Positions 11,898 through 22,210 of a stretch of 64,000 nt of DNA are shown here, in pieces. Position 1 is the first letter of the stretch. The number at the start of each line of letters is the position of its first letter. Origin of the DNA: Phytoseiulus persimilis (lineage: Eukaryota; Arthropoda; Arachnida; Mesostigmata; Phytoseiidae); contig CM075103.1 of NCBI GenBank assembly GCA_037576195.1, positions 11,160,001-11,224,000 of the forward strand. Reading direction: 5' to 3'. The notes beneath the pieces are model-generated. The model searched no databases. It was not told where the DNA came from and saw only the letters and a list, made by a program, of their open reading frames with translations. A program made the position numbers and the translations under genes.

Positions 11898-12238
11898 TCT
11901 GGAACTCCCACTGTGTCCATCCATGGAGCTCCTTTTGCTTCACCTAATATCATCCGTTCCGTTTCTCAGGCTGTCACAGGTGAACACTGAATCGGTACTC
12001 TTTCTTCTCCGAATGACATCTCCTGGCGTGACGCATACGACGGGTATGTATTGATCGCCTACTTTCGATTCTCGCCCTTTTCGACATCGAAAAAGCGTGA
12101 GAATTTAACTTTGGAGTGAGGTTTGGAGATGTGACGATGATGCTTCAACGAATTTCATCTTCATTTTTCGAGGCCCCAGGGCCGTATGGGGAAAAGTCCC
12201 ATACGCTTCCTTGTGACCCCCAACGTACCCTACATGCT

Positions 12239-12294
12239 CATACGTGTATCATGAAAATCGATGTGGGACAGTTAGTGCGCACTCCTTGTCAGTG
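12239..12294 (-). repeat. Right terminal inverted repeat
   Basis: Inverted copy of the 11,150-11,205 repeat; read on the minus strand it begins TGACAAGGAGTGCGCACTAA. Confidence 0.65.
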
Positions 12295-12314
12295 CAGCCT
12301 GTAGTTTGAGCCGC

Positions 12315-13535
12315 TCCGTGATGTCTGTTGCCAGCTCTCTGTGTCCGGTCGTGATTCTCATTCGTACGGACTCTCCTGCTTGCCTGAAGCTCGAGATGTC
12401 TACTCCGGAGGCCCTGAATCGACGTTTTCCTTCAGATTCTTTGATATACCCGCAAAGCTCATTCCCGTGGCTGTGACCTCGAGCATGGTCTGGTTCTCCC
12501 TTCTTGGGGTCTTTCTTGTATCCTCCTTCGGATCATTCCTCTTCTCCGTCGTGCCGATCGTAATTTCTACTCCGTTTGGGATGTTGGAACCCCTCCAGCA
12601 AGCTTCGGCGATCTTCTTCAACGTTTTCAGTGTTGGGGATCCTAACGAGGATCTTTTCCTCAGTTGGGAAATTCATATTCTTGATCTCCTGGGCCACTTT
12701 CTGTGAAAGTTCCGCTGCGTCGAGAAGTCTGGCTTTTTTCTTGAGTTTTCCGACGAGTACGGCTTTTCCGGCGATTCCTGTCTTATTGGAACTCGTCTTC
12801 TCGCAAGCTTGCTTTGGCCACGGTTTTCCGGCGATCTGCATTATGCAGACGAGGAATTTCGCTCGGACAAGCTCCTCCATAATCTCTTTCGCTGTAGCTT
12901 CCCCTTTTATCTTGCCACGCGAGTCCAAGGACTTCCCGTCCACGAGCTTCTGAATTTCCGCCTTGAGGCTCCGGATTTCCGCCTCAGCGCTTTCAAGATT
13001 TCGATTTGCCGATTTGAGTCTTTCTATCCCTGCTCCGGTTTCTTCCAGTTCCTCGCGTGTCACGTTCAGTTCTACGGCCAGCTCGGAGTCTTCGTTCTCG
13101 CCACCGCTGGTTGTTTAGAGTGCTCTGAGAACTTTTCTCTCCAGTGTCTCGACGTTTCTCTCGAGGTCTTTCGACAGTTCATTTACTTCCCTCGTCGTGT
13201 TCCTGACTTCTATCTCTTCGAGTCTTTTGACCTTTCCCCCGACGGGCGACTCGATGAGCATCTGGATCTCGTTCTCGGTGCATACCGTTCTGGTCTTTCC
13301 TCCTCGTTCGACGTCTTTCCTCTGGGAGCGCTCCTCCCTCTTCTGGCTCCTTGCCGGCGCAGAGAAATCCATGAGTCCCCGTTCGTTCTCGGAAGGCGGG
13401 GCTGCTTCCTCGGGGATTTACGTTCCCGGTTTCTAACTCGCTATTTCGTCTTTCAACCTAAGGATCGCCTTCTCAAGGTCGACTTTGGGTTGGATGATCA
13501 CGTCAGCATCTCCGGCGTCCTTGATAATTATACCT
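12315..13535 (-). mobile_element. ORF1-like coiled-coil region of a non-LTR element (relic)
   Basis: Two minus-strand frames (13,115-13,372 and 12,533-13,063) plus their flanks encode a highly charged, Glu/Lys/Leu-rich coiled coil, for example LESAEAEIRSLKAEIQKL and LEEIEVRNTTREVNELSKDL. This is followed by a segment with ILVRIPNTENVEEDRR. Coiled-coil ORF1 proteins of this kind precede ORF2 in R1-type elements, and the strand agrees with the reverse transcriptase at 9.8-11.1 kb. The frames are interrupted, so it is inactive. A host coiled-coil gene is the alternative, but the context argues against it. Confidence 0.5.
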
Positions 13536-13622
13536 TGATTATGATTCTTACCCCTAACCATGATTATGATTCTTACCCCTAACCATGATTTTGATTCTTA
13601 CCCCTAACCATGATTTTGATTA
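13536..13622 (+). repeat. 25-bp tandem repeat, about 3.5 copies
   Basis: Three full 25-base units start at 13,536, 13,561 and 13,586, with a partial fourth. The unit is TGATTATGATTC followed by TTACCCCTAACCA; an A-to-T change separates the last copies. It marks the 5' side of the ORF1-like relic. Confidence 0.85.
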
Positions 13623-13639
13623 TACCCTACTCTGCTCCG

Positions 13640-15260
13640 AGACGGTCTCCTCCATGATCCCTCCAACACGAGATTTCCAGCTGGCCCGGAAGCTCCTCTA
13701 GGCTGCCCTCAATCGCCACACTCAACTCAGAGTCGAGCTCACCGCGAAGTCCCACAAGCGCAGCAACGGCAGCTCCGGGAAACCCCGCAAAGGACGCCCA
13801 GCCTCTGCGCCCGGCAACCTCACTTACGCGGATGCGGTCGGTCAGTCAGTGTCGACTCTTCCGTACAGGGCGTTCGGCTCTCCAACATCCCCGATGCCCC
13901 TTCCGGCCGATCCGCATTTGGGTTCGTGAAAATGCTCCGTGCGCGCTCGCATCTTTCGCCGAGTCAATCAAGCAGAGAACAAGGCTCGATACCTCTCCAA
14001 GGTCCTCCGGAAGGAGACTCACTAGCGTACCAAGCTGGGGAAGCGGGGGGGGGGGGGGCGATAGGGCGGTATTGGGTATTGTGTCTTCATCACATCTACA
14101 TACATGAATATAAAATACATTGGTATGGTGTTGTTACATCATCTGGGATCGAAGTTCCGCGCGAGCGCGCATGGGGCATCAGATCGGAGGTCCGCCCAGG
14201 GCATTGTCGGAGGTCGGTACGCTACTGAGGAGACTGTCTCAATTATCCACAACCTCCCTGGAGACGCCACTCCTGGTCCCCTCAGACAGGCCCTTTCTTC
14301 TGATCCTGAATCGCATGATATCAATCTCCGAAATTCCGAGAAGACTCGGGCCGGCGACTTCGGCTGCCTTGCGTGACTTCCCTGCGAGATGGCCCGCGCA
14401 CACCTCTCCAGAGGCAGAATCCAGGTCGGCTGGACGAGTTGGTCAAGATCGACCAATGCCCCCGCTGTCTAAGCTCCGTTCATCACCCACTCCACCCACG
14501 ATCGACCTCACTTTCGCAAGCTTCGACCTGGCGGATCGGGTTTGTGGCTGGAAGCTGTGGCCACAACACGAGAACCTGTCAGACCATATGTACATAGCCT
14601 TCATTGTTTCTGAGACAGCTCCTCCGCCGTACCCCCCAGCCCTCTTTAGATAAACTTCAAGAAGCTTCTTGAGCTCATTAGAGGTAGGTTAACTCAGTTA
14701 TCGACCTCATCGAGGACTGGTGCGGAAGTGCCACCCGTCTTCCCGTCCCGCCTGCGCACAGGGCCCCCGAATACTTGTGGAACAGCGAGTCGGGAGAGGC
14801 CAGGCGGATCTGCACCAGTGTCCGCAGGTCTCACACTCCCTTCAGGGCCCTTGAAGACCATCCAACAGTAGAGACACTCCGCAGAGAGTACCATGGGTAG
14901 GAAACCTCTGCGAGCAAACATCACCAATGGTCTTCTCTTCTCGACGAGATCAACTCTGGCACCCATTCGTTTGGCAAAGCTCACAAGATCTTGCGTAACA
15001 AGCTCAGACATGGTGTTCAACCCCTCTTCGAGGGAGAGGCGAGCGAGGTCATACAGAAGTCGAAAACGCCTTCGACACGACCTCAGGGGACGCCATAAAC
15101 GAGACTCTTTCTGTCGGCGCAGGCTCAGCATACCTCAGCTCAATTATCGCCGGTCAGCTCTCCGCCCCTTCTGACGACTACCATGGGACCGTCAGCACAA
15201 TATACGCAGGGGTCCCTCGGCCCCCCATACTGGGTCCCAGTTACCCAACTGAAAGCTAAC
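13640..15260 (+). mobile_element. Heavily decayed non-LTR retrotransposon, plus strand
   Basis: Reading on plus, 14,490-14,620 encodes the C-terminal end of an endonuclease domain of the type found in R1, I and Jockey elements (TIDLTFASFDLADRV, then ENLSDHMYIAF). Near 15,180-15,240 a frame reads TIYAGVPRPPILGPSYPTES, which resembles the GVPQGSVLGP box of reverse transcriptase. Frames shift many times and a run of about 14 G residues sits near 14,046. It is a separate copy, in the orientation opposite to the neighbouring R1-like relic. Confidence 0.5.
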
Positions 15261-15586
15261 AATTCGAAACGCGCACTAGGAGCTCATCGATCAACGAAAA
15301 ACCGCCTCGTATACTGGTTGGCAGGGTTCGAATCCCGAGTTGTCGATAAAACACCCGGAGAAAACAGGGAGCTTCGAATACGCTGAAACACCATTCAGTG
15401 TGCTCTACAGGGCCAAACTAGAGGATCGGTCGTGTTCCCGACTAAATCCAATGCCGTATTCCTCCGATTGTCTCGAGCAAGCCCCATTCGTTCAGCGCTT
15501 GTTCGTGAGCGACATTCTCAAATGACGCCCGATGGGGCGCGAATTTCAGCCAAGTGGCGTTCGGGCCGAAAAAGTGGGAACCATTG

Positions 15587-15594
15587 GTCTAGAG
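15587..15594 (+). repeat. Target site duplication of hAT element (left)
   Basis: GTCTAGAG is repeated exactly at 15,809-15,816, flanking the small element between them. Confidence 0.8.
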
Positions 15595-15808
15595 CAGTGG
15601 TTCTGAAAAAGGACGATATCGACCCCCCGGGGGTCGATGACCGATCTCCGGTTCACAGAGGTGATGCCGGCGTGGATTTGACCATACTTCTTGGCGTCCA
15701 CGTAGGTGGATCAAGGGTCGACGGTCGACCTCTTGGGGGACGGCAGTCCATAAACTTCAATGAAGTCGCCTAGGGGGTCGATGGGTCAGTGGAGTTTGAG
15801 AAGCACTG
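15595..15808. mobile_element. Non-autonomous hAT element (MITE), 214 bp
   Basis: The element begins CAGTGGTTCTGAAAAA and ends (complement) CAGTGCTTCTCAAACT. This is a 14- to 16-base imperfect terminal inverted repeat of the classic hAT form. It is flanked by a perfect 8-bp direct duplication, GTCTAGAG. The interior is GC-rich with GTCGA/TCGAC words and no coding capacity. The perfect duplication suggests a more recent insertion than the surrounding relics. Confidence 0.85.
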
Positions 15809-15816
15809 GTCTAGAG
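15809..15816 (+). repeat. Target site duplication of hAT element (right)
   Basis: Second copy of GTCTAGAG, identical to 15,587-15,594. Confidence 0.8.
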
Positions 15817-16617
15817 TAACTACGGATCCCTACGAGAAACTCAGTTGAAGAGTTATTCACTCTTCTGACACGAGAAGGCTGGAACCCATAGGAATGTACA
15901 AAACCGTGTTCGTGCAAAGAAGTACAGCGCAGTGTGCAAAGTGTTCCCACAAATCCCAAGCCTCAGATGTGACGTGCGAAAAACAGATATGGCTCGAGAA
16001 TCATGAAAACCCACAAGCAAAACCTCACGGGGGAAGGGGGGGGGGAGATTCTTCGGTGTGCGGCCGAGTTTCCCGGAAACTGCGCTCAACAGCCCACCAG
16101 CGGAGTTGACGCAATTACGCTTACCTGCTCACGTGCTTGCTATTTGCATCAGCGAGCGAGAATTTCGAAACTTTCACGGAATTCCATGAATCGCTGAACA
16201 TGGCGGGAAATTTTGCGCCAGAATGGGACAGAGTCGCATCAAGTGATCGTATACGCTTACGGCGAACATGCCCTAAGCAGAAATATTGGGATCTCCAAGC
16301 GAGATTGGGGACTGGCCCGGCTTGGGTAACGATTGAGCGACATTGAGAACACGAGATTCCCCCTATCAGTCTTCAGCTACTTCTTCTAGCAACTCAACTC
16401 GTCATTCTCGAGCGAGAGGCAGTATGGGCTGACTCGAACTTCCGAAGACTTGAGCTCCCCCTCCCACCGGCGTCGCCACGCTAGCGTGCGCTGACAAACT
16501 GGTTTTCCTAGCGGGGAACCCTCACACAACAGGATTTGCGCGATGAAATCGGGCTACTTCGCTCAGAGTTGAGCCCTTGGTACAGGAAGGAATAATGAAC
16601 TTGTAACTGGGAGATGT
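15817..16617. other. Intergenic
   Basis: No supported gene. A purine-rich run (GGGGAAGGGGGGGGGG, about 16,029-16,046) is the only notable feature. Confidence 0.4.
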
Positions 16618-16623
16618 TTTATT
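16618..16623 (-). promoter_or_regulatory. Poly(A) signal AATAAA (minus)
   Basis: Plus-strand TTTATT here gives AATAAA on the minus strand, about 110 bases past the stop of the secreted helical protein gene. Confidence 0.6.
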
Positions 16624-16729
16624 CTTGAAATATCACATAAATTGGATTCCTTCGTCTCGAAACTTCCACGCAGCCCCCTCTCTGTGACGACTACATACCT
16701 TCGAATGAATACATCTTGTGCGTGGAACT

Positions 16730-17095
16730 TCATACCCCGAGCGCTTCATAATAGTGGTCGATATTTTCATCCGTGAGGAGCTCGAGACAGCCTCTGATAG
16801 TTTGAGAAAATTCCTGGGGCACAGCCACGTCCGTCTCGATCATGTAGTAAATCATGCGCGCCTGCTGGGCTGCCGATTTGGCGAAAGGCTTAACGGCATT
16901 GAGAGGCCGGTGGAATAAGAAGCCTATCATCTTGATGAAGAACTGTCGCGCAGCTCTGAATGCAGAATCCATTTCGAGGTCCGCGCATTCGCAGCGCTCG
17001 GCTTTCGCCTTGGTAGTCTCCACGGAGATGCTGACATCCGAAGCGAGGGCAAGAGCCACCAGGCTCAGAAAGATGATGATTCTCAACGGAGACAT
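16730..17095 (-). CDS. Secreted helical protein, LLTxENID family member A, 121 aa
   Basis: A single-exon gene with a true ATG at 17,095 and a 19-residue signal peptide (MSPLRIIIFLSLVALALAS). The mature protein of about 100 residues is predicted all-helical. It has three cysteines: a CEC pair and one just before the C-terminal helix. It ends in CLELLTDENIDHYYEALGV. The same ending (MLDLLTHENIDKFFETLGM) and the same signal-peptide pattern (LRxxxxLSLVA) occur in the gene at 21,863-22,210, so the two are paralogues. An AATAAA lies 110 bases downstream. I do not recognise the family; secreted helical bundles of this size include odorant-binding-like and salivary proteins, but the cysteine pattern fits neither. 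Function is unknown. Confidence 0.75.
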   Translation of the reverse strand: MSPLRIIIFLSLVALALASDVSISVETTKAKAERCECADLEMDSAFRAARQFFIKMIGFLFHRPLNAVKPFAKSAAQQARMIYYMIETDVAVPQEFSQTIRGCLELLTDENIDHYYEALGV

Positions 17096-18246
17096 ACTCG
17101 ATCCAAGAGATGTCCGATTCCGGAAAGCGATACAGAGTCCTCCCCTCTACGGCTTCGATCACTGTGAGCGCTGGATGCTGTTTGAGCTCGATGTATGCGG
17201 AAGCTCTCTGATTCGAAATCGTCTCGGGAACTTGAGCTGTGGGTCCGGAAGGAAAACAGAGAAACTCACAAACGTTCCGAACAGGGCGCACAGGTGAACT
17301 GAAGCTCAAGGTGTAACGAAGTCATTCCTCATGTTTGGGTCGAGTTCAAGGAGAGGAGCACCCGCCTTCTCTCGACAAGCTCGGTTCGGATGATTCGGTG
17401 AGAGAACGTCTTTGCTCTCCTCGGTATCTTGTAAGAGACGCCTGGTTGTGGTTTCTGAAGCCCAAGTTGGAATTCCAACCGCTAGCCTGTGGCGATGCAA
17501 CCCCTTTCGAGTATTCGGCTTTCGCGGTTCGGGACCCTGGAATCTTCCAGAGCGAAGTGGGGGTGTGCTCTCCGGGAGGTCGCTCGAGGAATCCGGTTCC
17601 GGTTGCTCGAAACCGAGATCAATTCCGCTTCGGACCAAAGACTAATGCTCGATTTCATCACTGAAGGCTGATCCCCGGAATTCTGATGTCGACGGGACAC
17701 CCCTTTATGCAAGGTCCGAAACATCTCTGCTTTCTCACAGAGTCACCTCGTTACATGGCAGAACTTTGAGCAGTAGAGGACGGGGAAGAATACATCTTCA
17801 CTGGTCGGATTACAGTAAAGAATCGTTTTTCTGAAGGTCACGTTGCGTTTGAGAGGTCGCTCCAGCTCAGTTATTCGTTTGACTGAATACTTGAAACGAT
17901 AGTTTCATTCCGAGAGGGAACAGTGAAGTTTCCTGCAGGATAATGTTGTATGCAAGACATCCCAGAAGCTCTTAATCTCTTCAACGGTTTCCACGAAGAT
18001 GTTCCAGAACGGCGAGACACTCCGTACGAAAAGCGAATCGTGGTACCTACATGTGAGTCGTCTCCACTCTGGTTGAATGGTATCATCATCATCGAATATC
18101 TTCATGACCCAGTATGCATTACCCTCAAGCCAGAGAATGCGAACATGAGGCTCCCACTTGTCCAAACGGAACCCGCTCATGGTATCGGATAAATATTTCA
18201 TTTTCGGATATACACAAATCCATAGTCGTCCACATACGTCGAACAA

Positions 18247-18516
18247 TCAAAACTCGCGGCCGTTCTGGTCGCAGATGTCACACAAGCTTGCGTAAGGCCT
18301 GAGTTTTGATTCGTCTTCGATTGTTTCGAGAAACTCCAACGTCGCCCTTACGGGCGATCTCACGGAATCTCTCATCATTCTCAAGTATGTTTCCAGAACA
18401 CTCCCGAGAGCTCCGAACATGGTGTTTAGGGAAAGTGGACTGAAAATACCGAAAAAGACGACTGATTCTTTCTCAGCCATCTTACGGCGCTCATCTCTCA
18501 ATACACCCGAGACCAT
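18247..18516 (-). pseudogene. Possible broken or partial paralogue of the LLTxENID family
   Basis: The minus-strand frame from the ATG at 18,516 contains GIFSPLSLNTMFGALGSVLE. This aligns without gaps to GIFDLVPPSTIFRALGRAFE of the member at 21.9-22.2 kb, with nine of twenty residues identical. It lacks a signal peptide and the LLTxENID ending, finishing instead in a Cys-containing tail (SLCDICDQNGREF). Either an upstream signal exon and a downstream exon are missing from my model, or this is a relic. A further minus-strand frame directly after it (17,905-18,246) looks protein-like but unrelated. Confidence 0.35.
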
Positions 18517-18999
18517 GCTAAAATACACTCCGCGTTAAAACTGCCGACCGGAACCTTGCAGCAATTAGCGCCATTCGAGAAAAACAACAGAAATCTGGGA
18601 GGAAGACGAGAATCGCGGTTCCCGCGAATTCCGCGGCTTTCTCTCAGCCCTATTGATGAAGGATGCGGCCTCCGACCTAAATGCTCAAAGGTCCTTAAGT
18701 TGAACCCAGAAAGTTCCTGAAATTTCTCGCTGCTATCGTGGAATTGCTCCTTCGGTTCTCAACGATCTGCGTCTGCACATGACGAGCCCGAAAGCGGATG
18801 TCAGAGATACACAGAACACTGGAATCGCATTTCGTCGAGACCTTTTTTCGGAAGACCCTCTCGGGCGAAACCCACCCTCTTCCAGACACCCTACGGCGAA
18901 CTCAGGCGGGATCGGCTCCGAGAAACGTGATGCTTGATACCGAGTGTCGGAGAGTTGTGTTCTATACTGCGATGATCGAGCTCAAATCCGTTCCGAGGA

Positions 19000-20150
19000 G
19001 TGGAGTAGGAAGAGACCTATTTTCCGTTATAACGGAAAATCGATTCGGAGAAATACATGGAAGGCTTCCTATCTGTCCAGTCTTGCACGACTCCTCGAAA
19101 ACCAGCCCCAGGAGACAAGAGACCACGGCGATCTCACGCGGCTCTACTGTATGTGGGAACTCCGATCTCTCTGATGCGGTCGCTCAAATATTTCCTCAAA
19201 GGTTCTGGTGGATATCTGGGGATTTCCATCACAAATCATGTATTCCCATGAAACTTCGGGAAAACGAACCGGGCTTCGAGTTGAGCTTACACAACAAGTT
19301 ACACCCATCGGCGACCTCTCCTTTGAGAAAATATTCGAATAACATGCTAATCGATGAGACCTTACGGTACATGCTCATGATCATGTTCGTATTCGTGCTG
19401 CATATGCTGATTCGAAGGGACCAGAGCTCTAGAATTCCACAATAATCTCACAATCGAGAACGAGACAGTGGAATTTGCAGGAGTACGAGAATATGAAGAG
19501 GCAGTCTACACCGGAACATACATGTATGTTGACATCGCAGAAATGTTTGACTGAACATATTCATGTAAGTTTCAATTGGATCCACCTCAAATTGTCGAGA
19601 GGAGTGCTCGGGGAGATCACGAATCGTCCACCATGAAGAGATCGAGCGAATCATATTTGTCGAAGCCTCGTAGAGATCGAGCGAAAAGTCTTCCTCGAAG
19701 CGTCACGGAGATTCTGAGACGCGTCAAGCTTGTAGCGTCAGGAGAATCGGGCGAGGCTCCTTATGATAATGTGACAAGCAGCCTCAAAGGGATTGGGTGA
19801 ATTGGCTCGCGTTTTGCTTGAAGTGTCTACGAAATTTAGCAACGCGTCGGGCTCGTAGCGGCAGAAAGGTCGAGCAAGGCGTCTCGCTCGGAGCTTGCAA
19901 AAGATCACACGAAGCTTCTTGCTGGGAATTCCCGAGTATTCCCTGTTTTCCGGCGACCGGGAACGGATATTCGCTCTCCGAATCCAAAGACCCTTCGAAC
20001 GCCCAAGATGACCATGGTTCCTTGTCTCTTGATACCCCTGACGCTGGTTCTTGAGAAGTACTGCAGAGTATGGACAAATAGCAAGTTTTCCATTCATCTT
20101 CCCGGATAGATTTTCCGTTATGCGTTATAACGGAAAATAGGTCTAAGTAG
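19000..20150. mobile_element. Inverted-repeat element with about 170-bp arms
   Basis: The left arm (about 19,000-19,170, plus) and right arm (about 19,975-20,150, minus) are homologous in opposite orientation, sharing GACCTATTTTCCGTTATAAC and later GTCCA, AACCAGC and AAGAGAC blocks. This gives a roughly 1.15-kb foldback or terminal-inverted-repeat element. Frames in both arms share DLFSVIT, but this follows from the DNA homology. No transposase is visible, so it would be non-autonomous. Confidence 0.5.
19019..19040. repeat. Perfect 22-bp palindrome
   Basis: ATTTTCCGTTA is followed directly by its exact complement TAACGGAAAAT. The other arm has the same palindrome at 20,110-20,138, expanded by a 7-base insertion. 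Confidence 0.9.
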
Positions 20151-20970
20151 GAGCCCTGGTTCTCCACTCAACGAGACTCGTGATTTCGCAATCAGTGGCC
20201 CAGAACGCGCTCCTCACAGCGACGGCGTGACGACCGTCGAGGATCCACGAAAAATCATTTTTCTCGGGCAATTCTGATTCCACTTGAGCTGAGAGTCAGT
20301 CAGATCCAGAACTTCCACCATATTGATCTATTCACCTTCTGAGAACTCCCTGAGAACGGGGACTGCCGCAGGCGCGACACGTCACCCATGTTAGACGACC
20401 AATGTACTCCTCGAGTTTCGCGACTAATGTTTGGCGTCGCGGGCGGTCGCCAGATAACTATCAAGGGGTCATATCCCATTTTCGATCCAGCTGATTGATG
20501 CACACTGGCCCTTACATGCGATTACGGCTCGACGACTGAGCAGATGATGATGATGCTGACTTGGCCACCATCGCAATCCCCCGCCCCCCCGTTGATGGAT
20601 CCAAACCTCAGGGACCCCTTGCAGAACTCGTCACCGGCGTCAGGCACGCCACCGACAGGTACACCGGTAGTGCAGAATGTCACCCTAGACGGAAGCCAGT
20701 TCGCCGATCCTGGTCACGGCTCTGAGATCGTGTGGAACCTGTGGTCGAATTATCGCTCATCTCAACGAACCGACTAGTGAGGACAAGTTTGTCATGCGTT
20801 TCAGAACACGCCCTCCTCATTTATTCTGGATGTTTCCAGATCAGAGCTACCTGTAAGCGTGATTCCGTAGAACACTTCGCCGAAATAACGAAATTAGGAA
20901 TACTTGACGACGCTCATGGTTTGCAGGGGGATGATCAAGCTGGATCTTTCATCGTTTGGACGCCTGTGAG

Positions 20971-21552
20971 TCACAAATGCAAAGCTTTACGAGGAATCGC
21001 CCGGTTACCGCTGGGAGGCTGCGACGGACGGAGAGGATTCGCGGGTTCCTCTAAGATAACGCCGAATGCATCAACCTGGAATGCGGGAACTGTGCCAGGA
21101 ACATGCGCTGGTCCTCGGCAGAAAATGCGTCGATCGAGAGCAGACTTCGACATGCGGTTTCCCGGGCGGAAGCGAAGCGGACACCAGCGTTCGGTTGAAT
21201 TGATGGGCACATATTTCTGAGAAACCACGTAGCCACTCTTCGCGCCCGTTAGACCCTTCGTCACGCGAGCAAGCGGGTGCGAAAGTTTCGGAATTCCATT
21301 CGGAAAACCCCATGATTGAGATCGCTTCGCCGAGAGGTAGCGGAAATGTGAGCCGAGAACTGCTCGGGAATCGAGTGGCGGCTTCTTGAGAGGCGGTTCA
21401 GGTATTCGCTTCACCGGTGGGAGTATCGGCATGCACTTCTTCGAGGGGTTTCTGGGGATACCCGCTACACCGGGAGATACTCCGGAGCGATAGCTCCGTC
21501 CAATGAACAGTGGTTCGAAGAGTGGACGGTCTGAACCAGCAAGTCGGCCCAT
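20971..21552 (-). CDS. Hypothetical proline-rich ORF
   Basis: An open minus-strand frame of about 193 codons from the first ATG at 21,552. The protein is rich in Pro, Arg, Lys and Ser (CMPILPPVKRIPEPPLKKPP), with no signal peptide, membrane segment or domain I can name. It lies between two secreted-protein genes on the same strand. Length alone is the main support, and it may be spurious: the complementary frame reads as a Gly-rich peptide (SGGFLRGGSGIRFTGGS) over the same bases. Confidence 0.22.
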   Translation of the reverse strand: MGRLAGSDRPLFEPLFIGRSYRSGVSPGVAGIPRNPSKKCMPILPPVKRIPEPPLKKPPLDSRAVLGSHFRYLSAKRSQSWGFPNGIPKLSHPLARVTKGLTGAKSGYVVSQKYVPINSTERWCPLRFRPGNRMSKSALDRRIFCRGPAHVPGTVPAFQVDAFGVILEEPANPLRPSQPPSGNRAIPRKALHL

Positions 21553-21741
21553 CCTCCCGCCTACTGCTTCGTGTGCGAATGGTATCGGTACCACGAAAGC
21601 TCAGAGTGGCTGCCACGATATTCAAAGTTTCAAGTGCCCGCGATCGAAGCCTCAAGGAAACACGGAGTCATGCTATGCGAGGATTCAACCGTGAGGCTCT
21701 CAGCATATCGGAATGAGGATCTCTTATTAGGGAATGAGTAT

Positions 21742-21747
21742 TTTATT
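21742..21747 (-). promoter_or_regulatory. Poly(A) signal AATAAA (minus)
   Basis: TTTATT on plus, about 116 bases past the stop of family member B. Confidence 0.6.
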
Positions 21748-21862
21748 CACAGATATTTACAAAGCTACAGTCGACTTCCTGGGTGGATGTTCCAAACTGG
21801 CGTCCACTGCAGTCGCAGATTCCACACACGAGTATAGCGAGATTTGAATTTCAACTCGTGGA

Positions 21863-22210
21863 TCACATGCCGAGGGTTTCGAAAAATTTGTCGATATTCT
21901 CATGCGTCAAAAGGTCGAGCATATTCTGAACCGATCTACCGCCCACAGGAGTCATCCCCGGCACTGTCGTTCCACGACCCACCCAAGACCAAACCGTCCG
22001 GGCAGCCTGGACAAACGGTTTAACGAAACCTTTCAGGAATTTCAGAGGAGATTCGAAAGCTCTACCGAGAGCTCTGAATATGGTGCTTGGAGGCACGAGG
22101 TCAAATATGCCGTCGGTCCTGTGCATCGGCATCCGAGGGGTGATTTCCGTCTCCTGACTGAGGCCTATGGCGACGAGGCTCAACACGACGACTGCCCTGA
22201 GTAGAAACAT
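21863..22210 (-). CDS. Secreted helical protein, LLTxENID family member B, 115 aa
   Basis: A single-exon gene with ATG at 22,210. The signal peptide (MFLLRAVVVLSLVAIGLS) ends before Gln. The mature protein of about 97 residues has a short polar start, then helices rich in Phe, Lys and Ala (FLKGFVKPFVQAARTVWSWV), a Gly/Thr/Pro linker, and the ending MLDLLTHENIDKFFETLGM. That ending and the LRxxxxLSLVA signal pattern match the gene at 16,730-17,095. No cysteine occurs in the mature chain, unlike member A. AATAAA lies downstream. It is probably an extracellular amphipathic helical protein; function and family are unknown. Confidence 0.75.
   Translation of the reverse strand: MFLLRAVVVLSLVAIGLSQETEITPRMPMHRTDGIFDLVPPSTIFRALGRAFESPLKFLKGFVKPFVQAARTVWSWVGRGTTVPGMTPVGGRSVQNMLDLLTHENIDKFFETLGM

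Larger units (their letters stand above)
11150..12294 (+). mobile_element. DNA transposon with 53-bp terminal inverted repeats
   Basis: The ends are inverted repeats of about 53 bases (11,150-11,205 and 12,239-12,294) that align without gaps at about 83% identity. The shared core is CACTAACTGTCCCAC. The element is about 1.15 kb and carries a decayed plus-strand DDE-type transposase. It sits between the reverse transcriptase half and the ORF1-like half of an R1-like relic, so it probably inserted into that element. The target duplication is not clear. A Tc1/mariner, pogo or Tc5-like origin is inferred from the transposase fragment. Confidence 0.6.

Noticed and set aside
15317-15345. tRNA gene or tRNA-derived SINE (GGGTTCGAATCCC, B-box like)
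   Set aside because: Only the B box is present. No A box or cloverleaf could be built, and no second copy was found in the window.
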